This document shows positions 22,263 through 33,850 of a stretch of DNA of 64,000 bases, piece after piece. Within the stretch, counting starts at the first letter, position 1. The number at the start of each line of letters is the position of its first letter. The position numbers and the translations under genes were made by a program. The DNA is from Costus lasius. Taxonomy: Eukaryota; Streptophyta; Magnoliopsida; Zingiberales; Costaceae. The stretch spans positions 13,286,001 to 13,350,000 of the forward strand of contig JANVAS020000231.1 in the NCBI GenBank assembly GCA_027563935.2. The letters run 5' to 3'. Below the pieces are notes generated by a model that saw nothing but the letters and a program-made list of their open reading frames with translations, searched no databases and had not been told where the DNA came from.

Positions 22263-23359
22263 TGACTCCATCACTCGTGTATAATATAACTCACGACCTT
22301 AGATTACTCAACTAAAGGAGTTGGAGCAAACCTCAAATTAAAGAAATATCACCAATTTCCCATTCATAAAGATTTTCCATCAAGCAAAGATAGATAAATT
22401 AAATTTCAAGTATAAAATACTATGCACATGTCACATGAATATATAACAATGCATGCATGTACCTTATCAATACCAGAACTGAATTTACTCAACAATTTAA
22501 GTCCACATGAAATTTTAGAAATTCCCTAAATCATCAAATCAAATACTCAAAAAGTTTTCTAGGTTCAAAATTAAAGATAAAACAAACTTGATTATCCTTA
22601 ATAATCATAAACACTCAAGATACATGTCTATAAAGCTTAAAGAAAAGCTAAATATATAGGGACACTCTAGACTTAAATTGTTGCATATATATGAACATTA
22701 AAATCAATTAATGATATATTTCAGAAAATTTTTTGTTGAGTTCTCCTTAAAATATAAGCGAAACCCTGTACAATTATATTAAAACTAGAAAACATAACTC
22801 AGAAAAATCTAGAAATTGTGTTACATTATAGATATTAACATTTTACATGGTAAACAAGTCTCAAATATCAAATACCATCATGTTTTATCATCTAAACCAC
22901 ATTTATCATTTTAAAAATACTATTAACTTCAAATATCAACGCTTGCATCAAAATCATTCAAAAATAAATCAAATCATCAGTAGAGCATCACAAAGCAGGA
23001 CGGATACATGATAGATAACAAATATACACAATACCATAGCAACCTAACCATGTACCGCACCTAAAAGTCTAATACCATCGTATATATACAATATCAGCCC
23101 AAGTATACCAATACCAAATCATTGTATATATACAATATCGTATATATACAAATATACCAATACTAAGTATAAATCCATCAATACACATCAAAGATAGTAA
23201 AATGTGGGAATAAGGGTTAGGTTGATTCATGTGTGTTTGTGTTATGTCAACCACTTAGCACAAAAGGATAAAAGATGAAATCTAAACCATATATGTAGGT
23301 TGTGGGCAACATAGGGTTCAGAAAATGTGGGAATAAGGGTTGAATTGATTCATGTGTGC
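22263..23359. other. AT-rich stretch without recognisable genes
   Basis: No supported coding frame. Between about 23075 and 23175 there are repeated GTATATATACAATATC-type phrases. The phrase AAAATGTGGGAATAAGGGTT with a following TTGATTCATGTGTG occurs at about 23201 and again at about 23323, a 122-bp direct duplication that abuts the decayed copia element. Confidence 0.5.
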
Positions 23360-25150
23360 TTGTGTTATGGGTAACTCCTAGCAAGGACAATGAATCTTCC
23401 CTTATGGATAAGATTAAGTGGTGTATTTATCTTTAGCACTGTTGTTTGGGCTTTGTAAGACAAGAACCTCATCCATTGACTCCATGCGAATGGACTCATG
23501 GATTCAATCTCCTTTTAGGAGAATGAGTCGGATCAACCTCTCTTGAGAGCTTGACTCGCACGAGCCTTGTTTACTAAGGATAACAACATTGATGTTCTTC
23601 ACTTTTAAGAAGTGGAAGATCTAGAGACTTGTTGGCCATCATACACTTTAGTGTGTGTGGATAGGACTAATAAGTAAGCCAAAGATAGGGTACTAATCCT
23701 TTACAGACATGTCTGATGGATATGAAAGTAATAAGGAGACCAGCGTGATAAATCCATAAAGCTTTCTAATTCATGAGAAAGCACTTGAGCCACAGTTTAT
23801 GACTATCCCTAATAGTATGGGATTTCCTCATAGCTCACTCCTTCTAGAACTCTTCTTTGAGGCTGAATGTCTAATTGGAAGAATCGAGTCATGATTGCTA
23901 TGATTCGATACAGGTTGAGTCATATAACTCCTTGTAAAGGTTGTGCAAAATTGAATAGTTTTCCCCTGATTACTGAAAGTTGTTCCATATCTGACATATG
24001 TGTGTATGAGGTATCCTTTGGGGATACTGCTTCTATAATCCCACAAGAGAGCAACTCGGTTGCTACTTAAGGTGCTGATTTTCTTTGGGAAAATTTTCTC
24101 TTGAAAAGGCTAGTGGGAGAAATATTAACATGGATATTCCAATGTCAACCATTCGACACATTTGGTCAGAGGTGGACTCTAAGCCAGCTATACAGGTTGT
24201 GGGTAACCTGAGGCTCAGAACACACGGATTGTACAGGTTGAATAGATTCGTCTGGATTTGACTTACGGGTAACTCCTAACTCAATGCAAAGAATCTTCAC
24301 CCAATGATGCCTGAGTGCAGTGGGAGTTTGATGACATCTCTGGTCTTGTATGTTAGGTACATACAGATCATCAAATACGATGTCCTGATCCTTCCCTTGG
24401 TGAAGAGATGATTGGGAAGTGTCTCATGATGAATGACTTAGTGGACATCACCTACAGGGTAGGTGTGAGAGTTTTTGGATAGGTCCAAGCAACTTCAAGT
24501 CCTAAGTTAGTCAATATATATCGATGAGGGTATGTTATAGACCAGATGTGGTTAGTGCCGAGAGCATAACCATTGGATACCAGGTCCAATCCAGGGGCAT
24601 GGCACTAGATAAGGAGAAAACAACATTCTTGGTTTTACAAAGAACTAGAGGAATGGTTCTCGATTGGTAGAGATAAGAAAAGCTTGGTGTATAGGGTTAC
24701 ACTTGATAGCTTGTTCTATTCTGACCTTGATCGCAGCATCAGCTTTGTGTCTGGTAGTGAAGGAAGCTATAAAACGCTTCGTGATGGACTGCCATCATCT
24801 CCGATTGAAGGCAGAATATGTTATGGCTTCTAGGAAGCTATTTGGATACGGGTGTTCTTCATTGAACTTCAAGTGGTTGTCATGCCATTATTGGTCTCTA
24901 TTTGTGAGCACAAAGGAGCAATGACGCATGATAGAAAAACCAAGGTTTCACCAAAAGATCCAAACACATACTCGAGCGCTTCTACTTTGTCTTGGAGATA
25001 GAGGTGTTGTGAGATTGCAGATATTTACACCAAGAGAGTCATGGTAGGCCCACTGACCGATGCTTTGGCGCAGCAGGAGCGTGGCAGGTTTGACTGAGGA
25101 CCTGTTGATTGTGGTGACACAATAACAGGGTCCTAGCACAAGTGGGAGAT
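23360..25150 (+). mobile_element. Old, scrambled relative of the nested copia element (internal part)
   Basis: Short stretches match the copia element at 11886-21367 in order. Examples are the integrase area (CATACACTTTAGTGTGTGTGG near 23641 against CATACATAGTGATGTGTGTGG near 16790), the RNase H area (GCAGAATATGTTATGGCTTC near 24812) and the tail TGGCGCAGCAGGAGCGTGGC near 25066. It ends in the same polypurine phrase before the LTR at 25151. No long frame survives and many segments are missing, so this is a much older copy. Confidence 0.8.
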
Positions 25151-26285
25151 TGTTAGTGTATATGCCCTAGGACCTATGGTTGGTCCGATTTATGTCACAT
25201 TCATTTGTGGTATACATCCTGGCATTGTCGTTATTATGCATTTTGTACATCTGCGTCATATGTATATTTGCATATACAATGTCCTTGGAGATAGATTTTA
25301 TCTAATCTCAAAGGATAATCCCCGGTCAAGTGTCATAGTGGATAAGGGACAACTATGATGCACTTGAGACTGGTATATGCACTAGTTGAGCATGGGTTGC
25401 TAACGCAGGCATATAGGTATATCAAGGGAGATATACTGGATCGACCTACGGTGAGGGTTTGACTTGGTGTCACAGGTTAAATCTCACAATGACAAAGATT
25501 CACTCGTCTTTGACTTGAGGGCATTGATATCTCTATATATGGTAGGGGATGTACTTTGATACAACCTAACGCTCCATCGTAACAGGGGAGTCATAACGGT
25601 TGTCATTGGGTATATCTTGAGCCATATGAGAGATTCAATAAGCCAACAGAGGATTTGCCCCTTCCCTACGAGGAAGCTTGATATCCGTGGGCCCCTACAT
25701 GGTGCATGACTGAAAGTGTGTGGCCACACCCAGGTTTAGCCTGAATAGAGTCATGACCATTAATGCTGGAATTAACAAGTGTGACACACTTGTCAGACTT
25801 GGACGATCAGCCTGGCAAAATGACTAGAGTGTACATATATCTTGTCACAGTTTTAGGGGATGTCGATGATGACTCCATTCCATGGACTTCGGTAACAATG
25901 ATGTACTACTAGGTGCCACTCATTGCTTGTGATGATGTGAGGTCATCACTGCCAACGTCTGAGGAACCTATAGGGTCGCACACCTAGACACTTGAGATCT
26001 CGTATTGATTGAGTTGCCTATGATCGAGTCATTTGGTTCATTCGAGTCAGTTTGGGAGTCCGATGCATCGCGGATGTGTCTGATGAGTTGGAGATGATCT
26101 TTTAGGATGATGTTGCATTTTGACTTCAGTTGACCCCGGTTGACCTTCGGGTGACCACGTTTTACCTCAATAGACTAGGTTCAGTTGAGTGGTCAAATAT
26201 TGGGTTTAAGCTCTGGTTTTGTCCGGAGGCTTTTTATGATTGATTTAAATGTAACATGGGGGCCCCCGACTTAAGTGTTAAAATG
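25151..26285 (+). mobile_element. 3' LTR fragment of the old copia relative
   Basis: It starts TGTTAGTGTATATGCCCTAGG, against TGTTGGTGTATATGCCCTAGG in the young element. It follows the same order of conserved phrases for about 1.1 kb (CTGGCATTGTCGTTA, GATTTGCCCCTTCC, GAGGAACCTA-AGGGTCGCACACC). Similarity fades near 26280, where a gypsy LTR fragment begins, so the LTR is truncated. Confidence 0.8.
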
Positions 26286-26289
26286 AATA

Positions 26290-26826
26290 TTTATATTCAG
26301 TTAATGCACAACTTAAGTAGCGGGGGCCACGCTCTGCCGTAATTCTTCCAAAAGTTTCTAGTCAAAAACGTCGGAATATACGACACTGTGTAAACGACCA
26401 CGGCGGTGCCGTATTTCCATTGAAACCTTCTGGTCAAAAACGTTGCAAAATACGGTACCGTGAAAGATTCTCTAGCAAATATGGTAGTGTCGTATTTCGC
26501 CCAGGAATGTCCGCTGAGAAATACGGTACCGTGAGAATTCGTCTGGAAAATACGGTAGTGTCGTATTTTAGCTAGATGGTGTATTTTGGCTTGAAATTTG
26601 TTGTGTAGACTCCTCTTGATGATTAGAACTCATTCATGCATTGATATTGCTCGAAAACCAGTGATAATAATGCCTTTTTACCTGAAATTGATCAAAAACC
26701 AAAGATTGTGTAGATTCCGAAGTATTTGGTAAAAAAAGGGTATAAAAGCAAAGTAAAAGAGTAAGACTATGGCTCAAAAAGACTACCAAATAAGTATCAA
26801 AAACACTATAAAATTTGGAGTCATCA
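26290..26826 (-). mobile_element. Gypsy LTR fragment (TGATGAC family) with TACGG palindrome cassette
   Basis: Read on the minus strand it starts TGATGACTCCAAATTTTATAG at 26826. It runs through the scaffold phrase ATCAAGAGGAGTCTACACA near 26605, then enters a cassette of ATACGGTACCGT and ACGACACTACCGTA-type palindromes. In plus coordinates the units lie near 26406, 26484 and 26555. The 3' half of the LTR is missing. It belongs with the LTRs at 49045, 51022, 54541 and 60453. Confidence 0.75.
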
Positions 26827-27265
26827 GAAGTCTACTGTGCAATTCTTTCGGGTAAAAAGCACTGGTGAACTCCACTGAGTTCACCTGCCAATGAAGTGTA
26901 CTGTACGTTTTTGCGCAAACTTCTTCCGAAAGAATCACGGATGAACCCTGCCAGGTTCACCAAGCTATGAAGTATTCTGTGAATTTTTAGACATCTAGTG
27001 AAAGCACTAGTGAACCTCGCCGGGTTCACCTGGCCGTATTTTTTAAAGTAGCTCAGATTGGGCTCAAATTTGATGTGCAGATTCCTCTTCTTGTAAGGAA
27101 TCACCCCATGACTTTAGAATCTTCAAAAGACTTCAAATTTGAGTGATTTTACCTAAAATTTTATAAAAATAAGAAAAAGTAAAGATTCCAAAGCAATCAA
27201 GTAAATAAGTCTCAATGGAGTATGAAAATATTAAAATAAGCCTAAATTTGATATGAAATAATACT
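26827..27265 (-). mobile_element. Second gypsy LTR fragment with GTGAACC palindrome cassette
   Basis: This fragment abuts the previous one. The scaffold phrase (GAGGAATCTGCACATCAAATTTGA on the minus strand near 27070, described here in pieces because of decay) is followed by palindromes GTGAACC...GGTTCAC near 26866, 26942 and 27011, in steps of 76 and 69 bp. Its start is worn away near 27260, where it joins the truncated copia pol at an abrupt change of sequence after FTKPL. Confidence 0.65.
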
Positions 27266-27289
27266 AGAAATTACTGTTAAAATGCAAGG

Positions 27290-28051
27290 CACCAGAACTC
27301 CAAGTGGTTTAGTGAAAATGTCACCAACTTGACCATGTGACTTGATGTGCACTAGTTCCACATTCTTGATCTTCACTTGTTCTCTAATGAAGTGAAAATT
27401 TAAGTCAATATGCTTGCTCCTTTCATGATATACCAGATTCATTGCTAGTGCAATGGTAGATTTGTTGTCAATAAAAATTTTTGTAGTCTCCTTTTGTTGA
27501 ACAAGCATATAATTCAATAGCTTTTTAAGCCATATACAATGGCACACACAAGAAGATGTTGTAATATACTCTGCTTCGCATGTTGAGAGTGCAACATTTG
27601 CTTGTTTCTTTGATGACCAAGTAAAAGCAGTGTCTCTCATGTAAAAGACAAATCCAGTGGTACTCTTTCTATCATCAAGGTCACCACCCTAATCACTATC
27701 TGCATATCTAACAAATTCAAATTTATTAGAATGTGAATAAAATAATCCTAGCAAAAGAGTACCTTTGATGTATCTCAAAATTCTTTTAGCCACCTTCCAA
27801 TGCGTTGATTTAGGCTCCTCCATGAATCTACTCATTAAACCAACATTGTAAAGTATATCATGTCTTGAACATGTTAAATATCTTAGGCTTCAAACTAAAC
27901 TTTTATAAAGTATTGGATCAATAACTTTTCTTTCATCTTCCTTTGAAAGTTTAACTCCACAATCAACTGACGTGTTAATTGGATGACAATCTTCCATTTT
28001 AAAATACCTTAGTTCTTCCTTTGCATAAGCTTCTTGTAAAATAAAAATACC
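27290..28051 (-). pseudogene. RNase H and RT end of Tork-like copia element 2
   Basis: The frame at 27242-27640 contains TWSSKKQANVALSTCEAEYI, IFIDNKSTIALA, YHERSKHIDLNFHFIREQV and GDIFTKPL. After FTKPL the sequence no longer matches copia pol, so the 3' end and 3' LTR are lost at about 27290. Between 27640 and 28051 the frame is interrupted, including a TAG in the conserved ADSD-W-GG position. Confidence 0.85.
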
Positions 28052-28680
28052 TTATGAACTTTGCTTCACTTCAATACCAAGAAAATAAGACATCAATCCC
28101 ATCTTGGTCATGTCAAATTCCTTCATCATTGCTAGCTTGAAGTCTTCATACATGAGTAGATCATTTCCTATAAAGATTAGATCATCCACATACAAGCATA
28201 GATATAGTACCTCTCCACTCATTTCCTTACAATACAAGACATGTTCATATGGGCATTGTGTAAAATTGTTATTTTTAAAATAAGCATCTATTCTTGCATT
28301 CCATGCCCTTGGAGCTTGCTTTAAGCCATAAAGTGCTTTCTTCAATCTTAACACTTTGTTCTCATGTCCTTTTCTAACATAGCCCTTTAGTTGTTCAACA
28401 TAAACTTCTTCTTCAAGAAAACCATTCAAAAATGCAAATTTGACATCTAGTTGAAAATTTTGCCATTTATTTTGAGAAGCTAAAGAAATGAGCAATCTAA
28501 TGGTTTCCAATCTAGCAATGAGGGCAAATAACTCATCATAGTCGATTCTAGCTTGTTGCTTGTAGCCTTTTGCCACTAGTCTAGCTTTGTACTTCTCCAC
28601 CTTTCCTTGTGCATTTTTCTTTACTTTAAAAACCCATTTGACTCTAATGGGTTCATGGCCTTGAGGCAATGTGCATAGTT
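28052..28680 (-). pseudogene. Reverse transcriptase of Tork-like copia element 2
   Basis: A 205-codon open frame covers the RT core: VKWVFKVKKNAQGKVEKYKA, KARLVAKGYKQ, FQLDVKFAFLNGFLEEEVYV with the first catalytic Asp, ALYGLKQAPRAW, and YVDDLIFIGND with the YVDD box, ending MSYFLGIEVKQ. Catalytic residues are intact and only the flanks are broken. The sequence matches the Tork group of plant copia elements. Confidence 0.9.
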
Positions 28681-29782
28681 CTCATGTTTTATTCTTCTCT
28701 ATAGAATTAATCTCTTCATCCATTGCTCTTTTCCAATTATCATCTTTGATAGCATCTTCAAGTAACACAACATCTTCGTTAGCCAAAAGGCAAACAAGAT
28801 TGAGTTGATTTGTCACCTCATATAATTCTTGTATGCTCCTTGTTCTTCTTGGAATTGGACTATCTTCAAACAAAGTTGTAGTTTATGAAGTTGTTGAGGA
28901 TGATGATGACTCTTCAACTATGGCTTTGATTTGGTCTTCTTCCCTAGTTGTGCTCCAATCTCATGCTTCTTCTTCATTAAAGTCCACATCTCTACTTACA
29001 ATGACTTTATTTTGATGTGGATCAAATAGCTTGTAAGCTTTAGAATTTTCATTATAGCCAATGAAGATGTATTTGATACTTTTATCATCCAACTTTTTCC
29101 TGTATTGATCATGAACATGAGCATATGTAATAGACCCAAAAATCTTTAAATGAGAAATATTGGACTTCTTACCACTCCATGCTTCTTGTGGTGTCACTTC
29201 TTCTAAGCCTTTGGTTGGACATCTATTGAGTAAATATATCGAGCAAGCCACTACTTCTCCCCAAAATTCTTTAGCCTTTTTTTTGCTTTGTAGCATACTC
29301 CTCACCATGTCAAGGATAGTTCGATTTTTTCTTTCGGCTACTCTATTTTATTGTGGGGAACAAAGCGCCGTCAATAATCTTCTAATGTCATTCTCTTATC
29401 AAAATAACTTAAAGGACTTGGATGTAAATTCTCCTCCATGATCGGACCTCAATGCTTTGATAGTTTGGCCATTTTGATTCTCCACTTGTTTTTTGAATCT
29501 TTTGAATGCTTCAAGTGCCTGCAATTTCTCCTTTAGGAAGTACACCCATGTCTTCCCACTAAAATCATCAATAAAAGTTAGAAAATAAAGATACTCACCA
29601 TAGGAGGATGGAGAAATTGGTCCACATCTGTCGTTATAGAAAAGCTCAAGAGGTTTCTTTGCATGATATGTTGACTCCTTTGGAAAGCTTTTTCTTGGTT
29701 GTTTGGAAAGAATACATTCTTCACATAAATGATCTTGTGTGTGGATGTGAGGTAGGTCTTCTACCATTTCTTTGTTTGACAA
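28681..29782 (-). pseudogene. Integrase of Tork-like copia element 2
   Basis: In order on the minus strand: HLCEECILSKQPRKSFP (zinc region) and DRCGPISPSSYGEYLYFLTF with FIDDFSGKTWVYF (core Asp residues) at 29399-29782. Next come SDHGGEFTSKSF, a frame break, and MVRSMLQSKKKAKEFWGEVV with LKIFGSITYAHV at 28961-29308. The linker to RT is at 28682-28873, ending in a stop just before RT. Two or three breaks separate the pieces. Confidence 0.88.
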
Positions 29783-31334
29783 TAACTTAAGAGCACCAAA
29801 ACATTTTCAAATCTTAAATGCCATAACCAATAGCTATCATTCATTTTGGCATTTAAACACATAGTATCAACATGCTTTATGTTCAACAAATAATTTGTCT
29901 TTGACATTTCAACTTGTGCTACTAACTTCATATATCTATTTCTCAAGAAAAGACTTCTATCTTTCATGTGCACATCATATCCTTTTTTTCAAAAGTTGGC
30001 CAAGAATTAGGATATTAGTTTTCATATTGGGCACAAAATAGACATTGGAAATGAAATGATGATTTCCTTCTTTAGATTAAATGAGATTTTCACCTTTTCC
30101 CTAAACTTCTACCTTTGAGAAATCTCCAAATGATACATGCCCATGAGGTGCTTCATCCAACTCCATAAACATGTGCTTGTGCCAACACATATGATTACTT
30201 GCTCCACTATGCAAATACTAAAGACCTTGATTACCTCCATCATCTTCCTTTTGTGCTAGCAATAAAATTGATTCATCTTCCTTTTCTTCTTTTTTCACAT
30301 AGTTAACCCTCACATCAACTTGATTAGATTTATTATACCAATAATCCGATGAAAAATGACCAAGCTTATTGCATGTGTAACAACGAACTTTAGATTTACC
30401 ATACTTTCCATCTCTTAAGAAACCACCTCTTTTTTGTTCTCTTCTTGTATTTTCTTCATCACTATGATTTTGTTGCACTTGTCTTCGGCCTCTTCCATAG
30501 AACTCACCACGACCGCTTCCTCTTTCTCCTCTTGCTTCACCATCTTTATCTTTATGCTCTATTTCCTTGGATGGAATCCATAGGAAAAAGAAGGGAAAAC
30601 ACATTGAATCTAGTAGGAAATGCTACTATATTCAATGCATTTTTCCTTCTTTTCCCTATGGATTCCGTCCAAGGAAACAGGGCCAGAGAGAGCTTGCTTT
30701 GAAGAGTTTGTTCAAATGTCTTTTGCTTCTTCCTTTCAAGTCTTTGCTCATGCGCTTGGAGAGAACCATGAGTTCATCAATGGTCATAGTCTCTAGATCT
30801 TTTGCCTCTTCTATTGCCACTGCAATATAACCAAATTTTGTATCTAACGAGCATAGGATTTTCTCCACTACTCAATTTTCTTATAGGGATTCCCCATTCC
30901 TTTTTAATTGGTTGACCATGGTCAACACTCTTGTGAAGTAGTCCGATATGGACTCTCCCTGTTTCATATTTAAACTTTCAAATTCACCACGAAAGGTTTA
31001 TAGTCGTACCTTTTTTACCTTCTCAATTCCTTTAAAAGAGTTTTGGAGAATCTCCCATGCTTGCTTGGAGTTAGTGGCGATAGCGATCTTCTCAAATGTT
31101 CCTTCATCTACTCCTTGGTAGATCAAGAAGAGAGCCTTCTTATCTTTCTTCCTTCACTCCTTCAAGGATTCTCTTTGATTCACCACTAGGGTAGCTTCAT
31201 CTTGGGAGTACAACATACCCCTTCTCTACTAGCTCCCACACATCTTGAGAACCAAGCAATGCCTTCATTTGAATACTCTAATTTTCATAGTTGTTGGTAA
31301 GGCGAGGAATAGGAAATGACATATTAGAGGCCAT
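29783..31334 (-). pseudogene. Gag and protease region of Tork-like copia element 2
   Basis: The gag start is the ATG at 31332-31334, 11 bases inside the primer site (MASNMSFPIPRLTNNYEN, then a TAG where Trp is expected). Later pieces are DVWE-VEKGY (near 31230), [19 protein letters not shown] (30656-30868) and a knuckle CYTCNKLGHFSSDYW (near 30375), in which the last Cys is Tyr. A 116-bp hairpin MITE interrupts the frame at 30562-30677. Protease-like sequence between 29960 and 30210 is too damaged to confirm. Confidence 0.8.
30562..30677. mobile_element. Hairpin MITE inserted in copia gag
   Basis: Two 48-bp arms (30562-30609 and 30630-30677) are nearly perfect reverse complements; the outer ends read TTTCCTTGGATGGAATCC and GGATTCCGTCCAAGGAAA. 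The 20-base loop contains a further TAGTAG/CTACTA stem. The insertion interrupts an otherwise readable gag frame. No clear target duplication is seen, so the superfamily is open. Confidence 0.75.
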
Positions 31335-31344
31335 GGCTAATGGT

Positions 31345-31357
31345 GCTCTGTTACCAC
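31345..31357 (-). other. Primer binding site of copia element 2
   Basis: Read on the minus strand GTGGTAACAGAGC, a one-base variant of the usual TGGTATCAGAGC, placed between the LTR (31360 upward) and the gag ATG. Confidence 0.75.
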
Positions 31358-31359
31358 TT

Positions 31360-31700
31360 TGATAGAAATTGGAAGAAGTATTGAAAGAGACAAGATAAAT
31401 AAGAAATATTCTATTTGATAATTCCTTGCACACACTACAAAATGACATAACATTCTATATTTATAGAGAGTTCTAAAAAGTTTGTAATAATCTAATATGA
31501 CATAAAAATTAAATTTTGTAATAACCTCCTTTTTAATTTTCATCTTCAATGACAATTAACTTATCTTTATTTTCATCCTTTCACCTTGCATGGCAATAAC
31601 CTTCACCTCAATTGCAATTTCTTAATTTCCATAAAATTAATTAGTCATGAATTTTAGCCACCAAGATAATTAAATTTAATTATTCTTCAGTAAAAAGAGT
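31360..31700 (-). mobile_element. 5' LTR of copia element 2 (outer end uncertain)
   Basis: The inner end reads, on the minus strand, ...CCAATTTCTATCA next to the primer site. A TATTTATAGAG phrase at about 31457 could be the TATA region. The outer end cannot be set because the 3' LTR is missing. From about 31700 to 32067 no gene or known repeat is recognised. Confidence 0.5.
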
Positions 31701-32067
31701 AAGTATACTGAACAGGCACGACAAGAGATCATTTATGCTTGTTTAGTAATATAAATAAGTAAATAGTGAAGCGTGGGTTGGTTGGTTTGTAGCTGCATTC
31801 TTTGGCACTTGTGTCAATGAATCAAGCTGTTGCAAACGCATTGGGAGTTTATACTATTTTATATGATTGAATAAAACTCTTAAGCGAGTAGGGTACCCAA
31901 ATTCAACCCTTGATTGATCATCAGGATTCATAAATCTATGAATCTCGATGATAAAAACACTAATAGTCTGTTTTCTTCGAAGAATGTAAAAGGAGTGGAT
32001 TAATAATCCCTAGAGAAGAGAAATATAATCCACATAAAAGGATCATGTGAGAGTCACGTGTCCAGAG

Positions 32068-32601
32068 TTATGCATGGAAACGCACGCGGAAGAGATTAAA
32101 GGCTAACACAGCGGATAGCGTCACTGCGAAGGAGCTCGCGAAGCCGACACTAGATTGGGTGCAGAACTTCCCGAAGAAGTCGCACAGTCCCATCCACTGC
32201 AGCTCCGGCTAGCGAACTTGCTGATCACCCCTACCTGCCCGTCTGCCACCACCGCCACTAGCGTCACATACGCCATCGCCTGATCGCACGGGAAGATAGC
32301 CCAAGCCAAGGCCCGGTTGCAGAGCACGCCCCGCCGCATCATGGTGATGGTGCACCTAACAGCCTGAACCAAGCTATAGCCTGTGGCAGCTCCGTCGGCC
32401 GCCACCACGAACTTGCACTTAATCCATGCACGCTATTACAGAAAGCCATGTGAATGAAACTGAAAGCAAGTGAAGAGGAGCCACATACACCAGAGCTTTC
32501 ATGTTGGTGAACCTAGCCTTCATTTCCATGGAGAAGAACTCCTTGACCCAAGAATCAGACCCGATGATGGCAGCAGCAAGAACAACTCCCAAAAGATGCA
32601 T
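32068..32601 (-). pseudogene. CASP-like (UPF0497/DUF588) membrane protein gene with a frameshift
   Basis: CASP-like proteins are small four-helix plasma-membrane proteins; true CASPs organise the Casparian strip. Exon 1 (32491-32601) encodes LLGVVLAAAIIGSDSW (helix 1) and KARFTNMKAL, ending at a GTGTAT donor. Exon 2 starts after GCAAG at 32411 with FVVAADGAATGYSLVQAVRC (helix 2), then NRALAWAIFPCDQAMAYVTL (helix 3, with the conserved Asp) and GQVGVISKF. At about 32208 one base is missing; the next frame continues with PELQWMGLCDFFGKFC and a fourth helix to a TAA at 32068-32070. The N-terminus is shorter than usual and a perfect CAG-GTAAGT donor at about 32650 hints at an upstream exon. A sequencing error could mimic the frameshift. 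Confidence 0.8.
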
Positions 32602-33850
32602 CCATAGTTGCTTTAAGCCATGGATGAAAGGAGGATGCCAAGAAACTTACCTGGAAACGCGGGATATCAGGCAAATGATGAGATCAGGCGGACACCGAGA
32701 TCTTCGAGCAGCGAATGGGAGGGGAAAAACGTGGGTGACGAGAGCAACAGATGCTGATGATGAGAGCAAAGAACCCTAGTTCGCGTGAGGGAGGGCTGAT
32801 CGAGAGAGGGAGGAGGAGCAGCAATCGCATGAGAGATGCAGACCAGCACAAGGGAGGAGCGTTCGTGCAATCGCGTGAGAGAGATGAGTTCACGGCCGAC
32901 GATGGGCAAAAAGGAGAGCCGCGAGGTTTTCTGCCCAATTTTGGGGGGATAAAAAACGAGGTGTTTTTTCTTATCCACCCTTCGACTTTTCTGTCCATTC
33001 TAACCAATCTATTCAAGGAAACAATGGGCAAAACTGAGTTTTTATCCGCCCTTCCACTCAACCCTCCAAGGAAACAGTATGTAAGTGGAGGATGGATGTG
33101 GGTACCCGCTGGCGGTGTACCCGCTTAGGAGTTTTATTCTATATGATTAATCAACAAATTTGTATAGCATTTTAAGTTTGGTATAATGAATGAAGTAAGC
33201 TAAAAGCTCCGTTTGTGCACGTTTACAGGATTATGGAATTAGCAATATGTTTAATAGTGTATTTCTTTTTCTGGCTGATACCCTTTATCCCGTTAGTAGG
33301 GATATCAGATCCTGAATTGAAGTGAATTATTGCCATGAGGGTCATATGCCTCCTTCTTCGGACTCGATGCCATTCAGCAGCAGAGATCCTTTATCCCATT
33401 AGCAGGGATATCCGATCTTCAATTCAAGTGCATTATTTGCCATGAGGATCCTTCAAGTTGAGGTCATATGCTAGATGAATCAGTTCCCCTTGCACGATTA
33501 CACTCCTGGTAAGATGACCTCTTTCTTGGCTTAATTATTCCTCTTGGACTTTCCCACAAGTAGTAAAAAATCAACAAATTGAAGGGGTCAACAACTCCTA
33601 ATGCCTGAGTTGTGAGACTTGGAGCCTTGTTCGATTCCGTAAGTAGAAAAAAGAGCATCACTGGCTTTGTTGGTTCTTGTCGCCTAATATTATTATCAAA
33701 TTAGGGTTGCTAGGGCATTGGAAACTGATTAATAAAAGGTATAAGAGACAAAGTGATATATTTCAAAATATAGGGCGAGCGCACAATAACTTCTAAGTGA
33801 CGCTACTACATGCCGGAATACTATTTGTCGACGTTGTCCCTCCCGATAGA
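32602..33850. other. Upstream region of the CASP-like gene and intergenic DNA
   Basis: The GC-rich part at 32660-33080 may hold the promoter and an untranslated or N-terminal exon of the CASP-like gene; several overlapping frames there have no family resemblance. A ~106-bp direct duplication is seen at 33283 and 33389 (both CTTTATCCC-TTAG-AGGGATATC and later TTGCCATGAGG). Nothing else is recognised. Confidence 0.4.

Noticed and set aside
23075..23175. TATATA-rich palindromes as a regulatory site
   Set aside because: They look like a degenerate microsatellite (GTATATATACAATATC repeats) with no gene next to them.
32667..33128. Overlapping 100-125 residue frames on both strands upstream of the CASP-like gene
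   Set aside because: GC-rich DNA leaves several frames open by chance; none resembles a known family.
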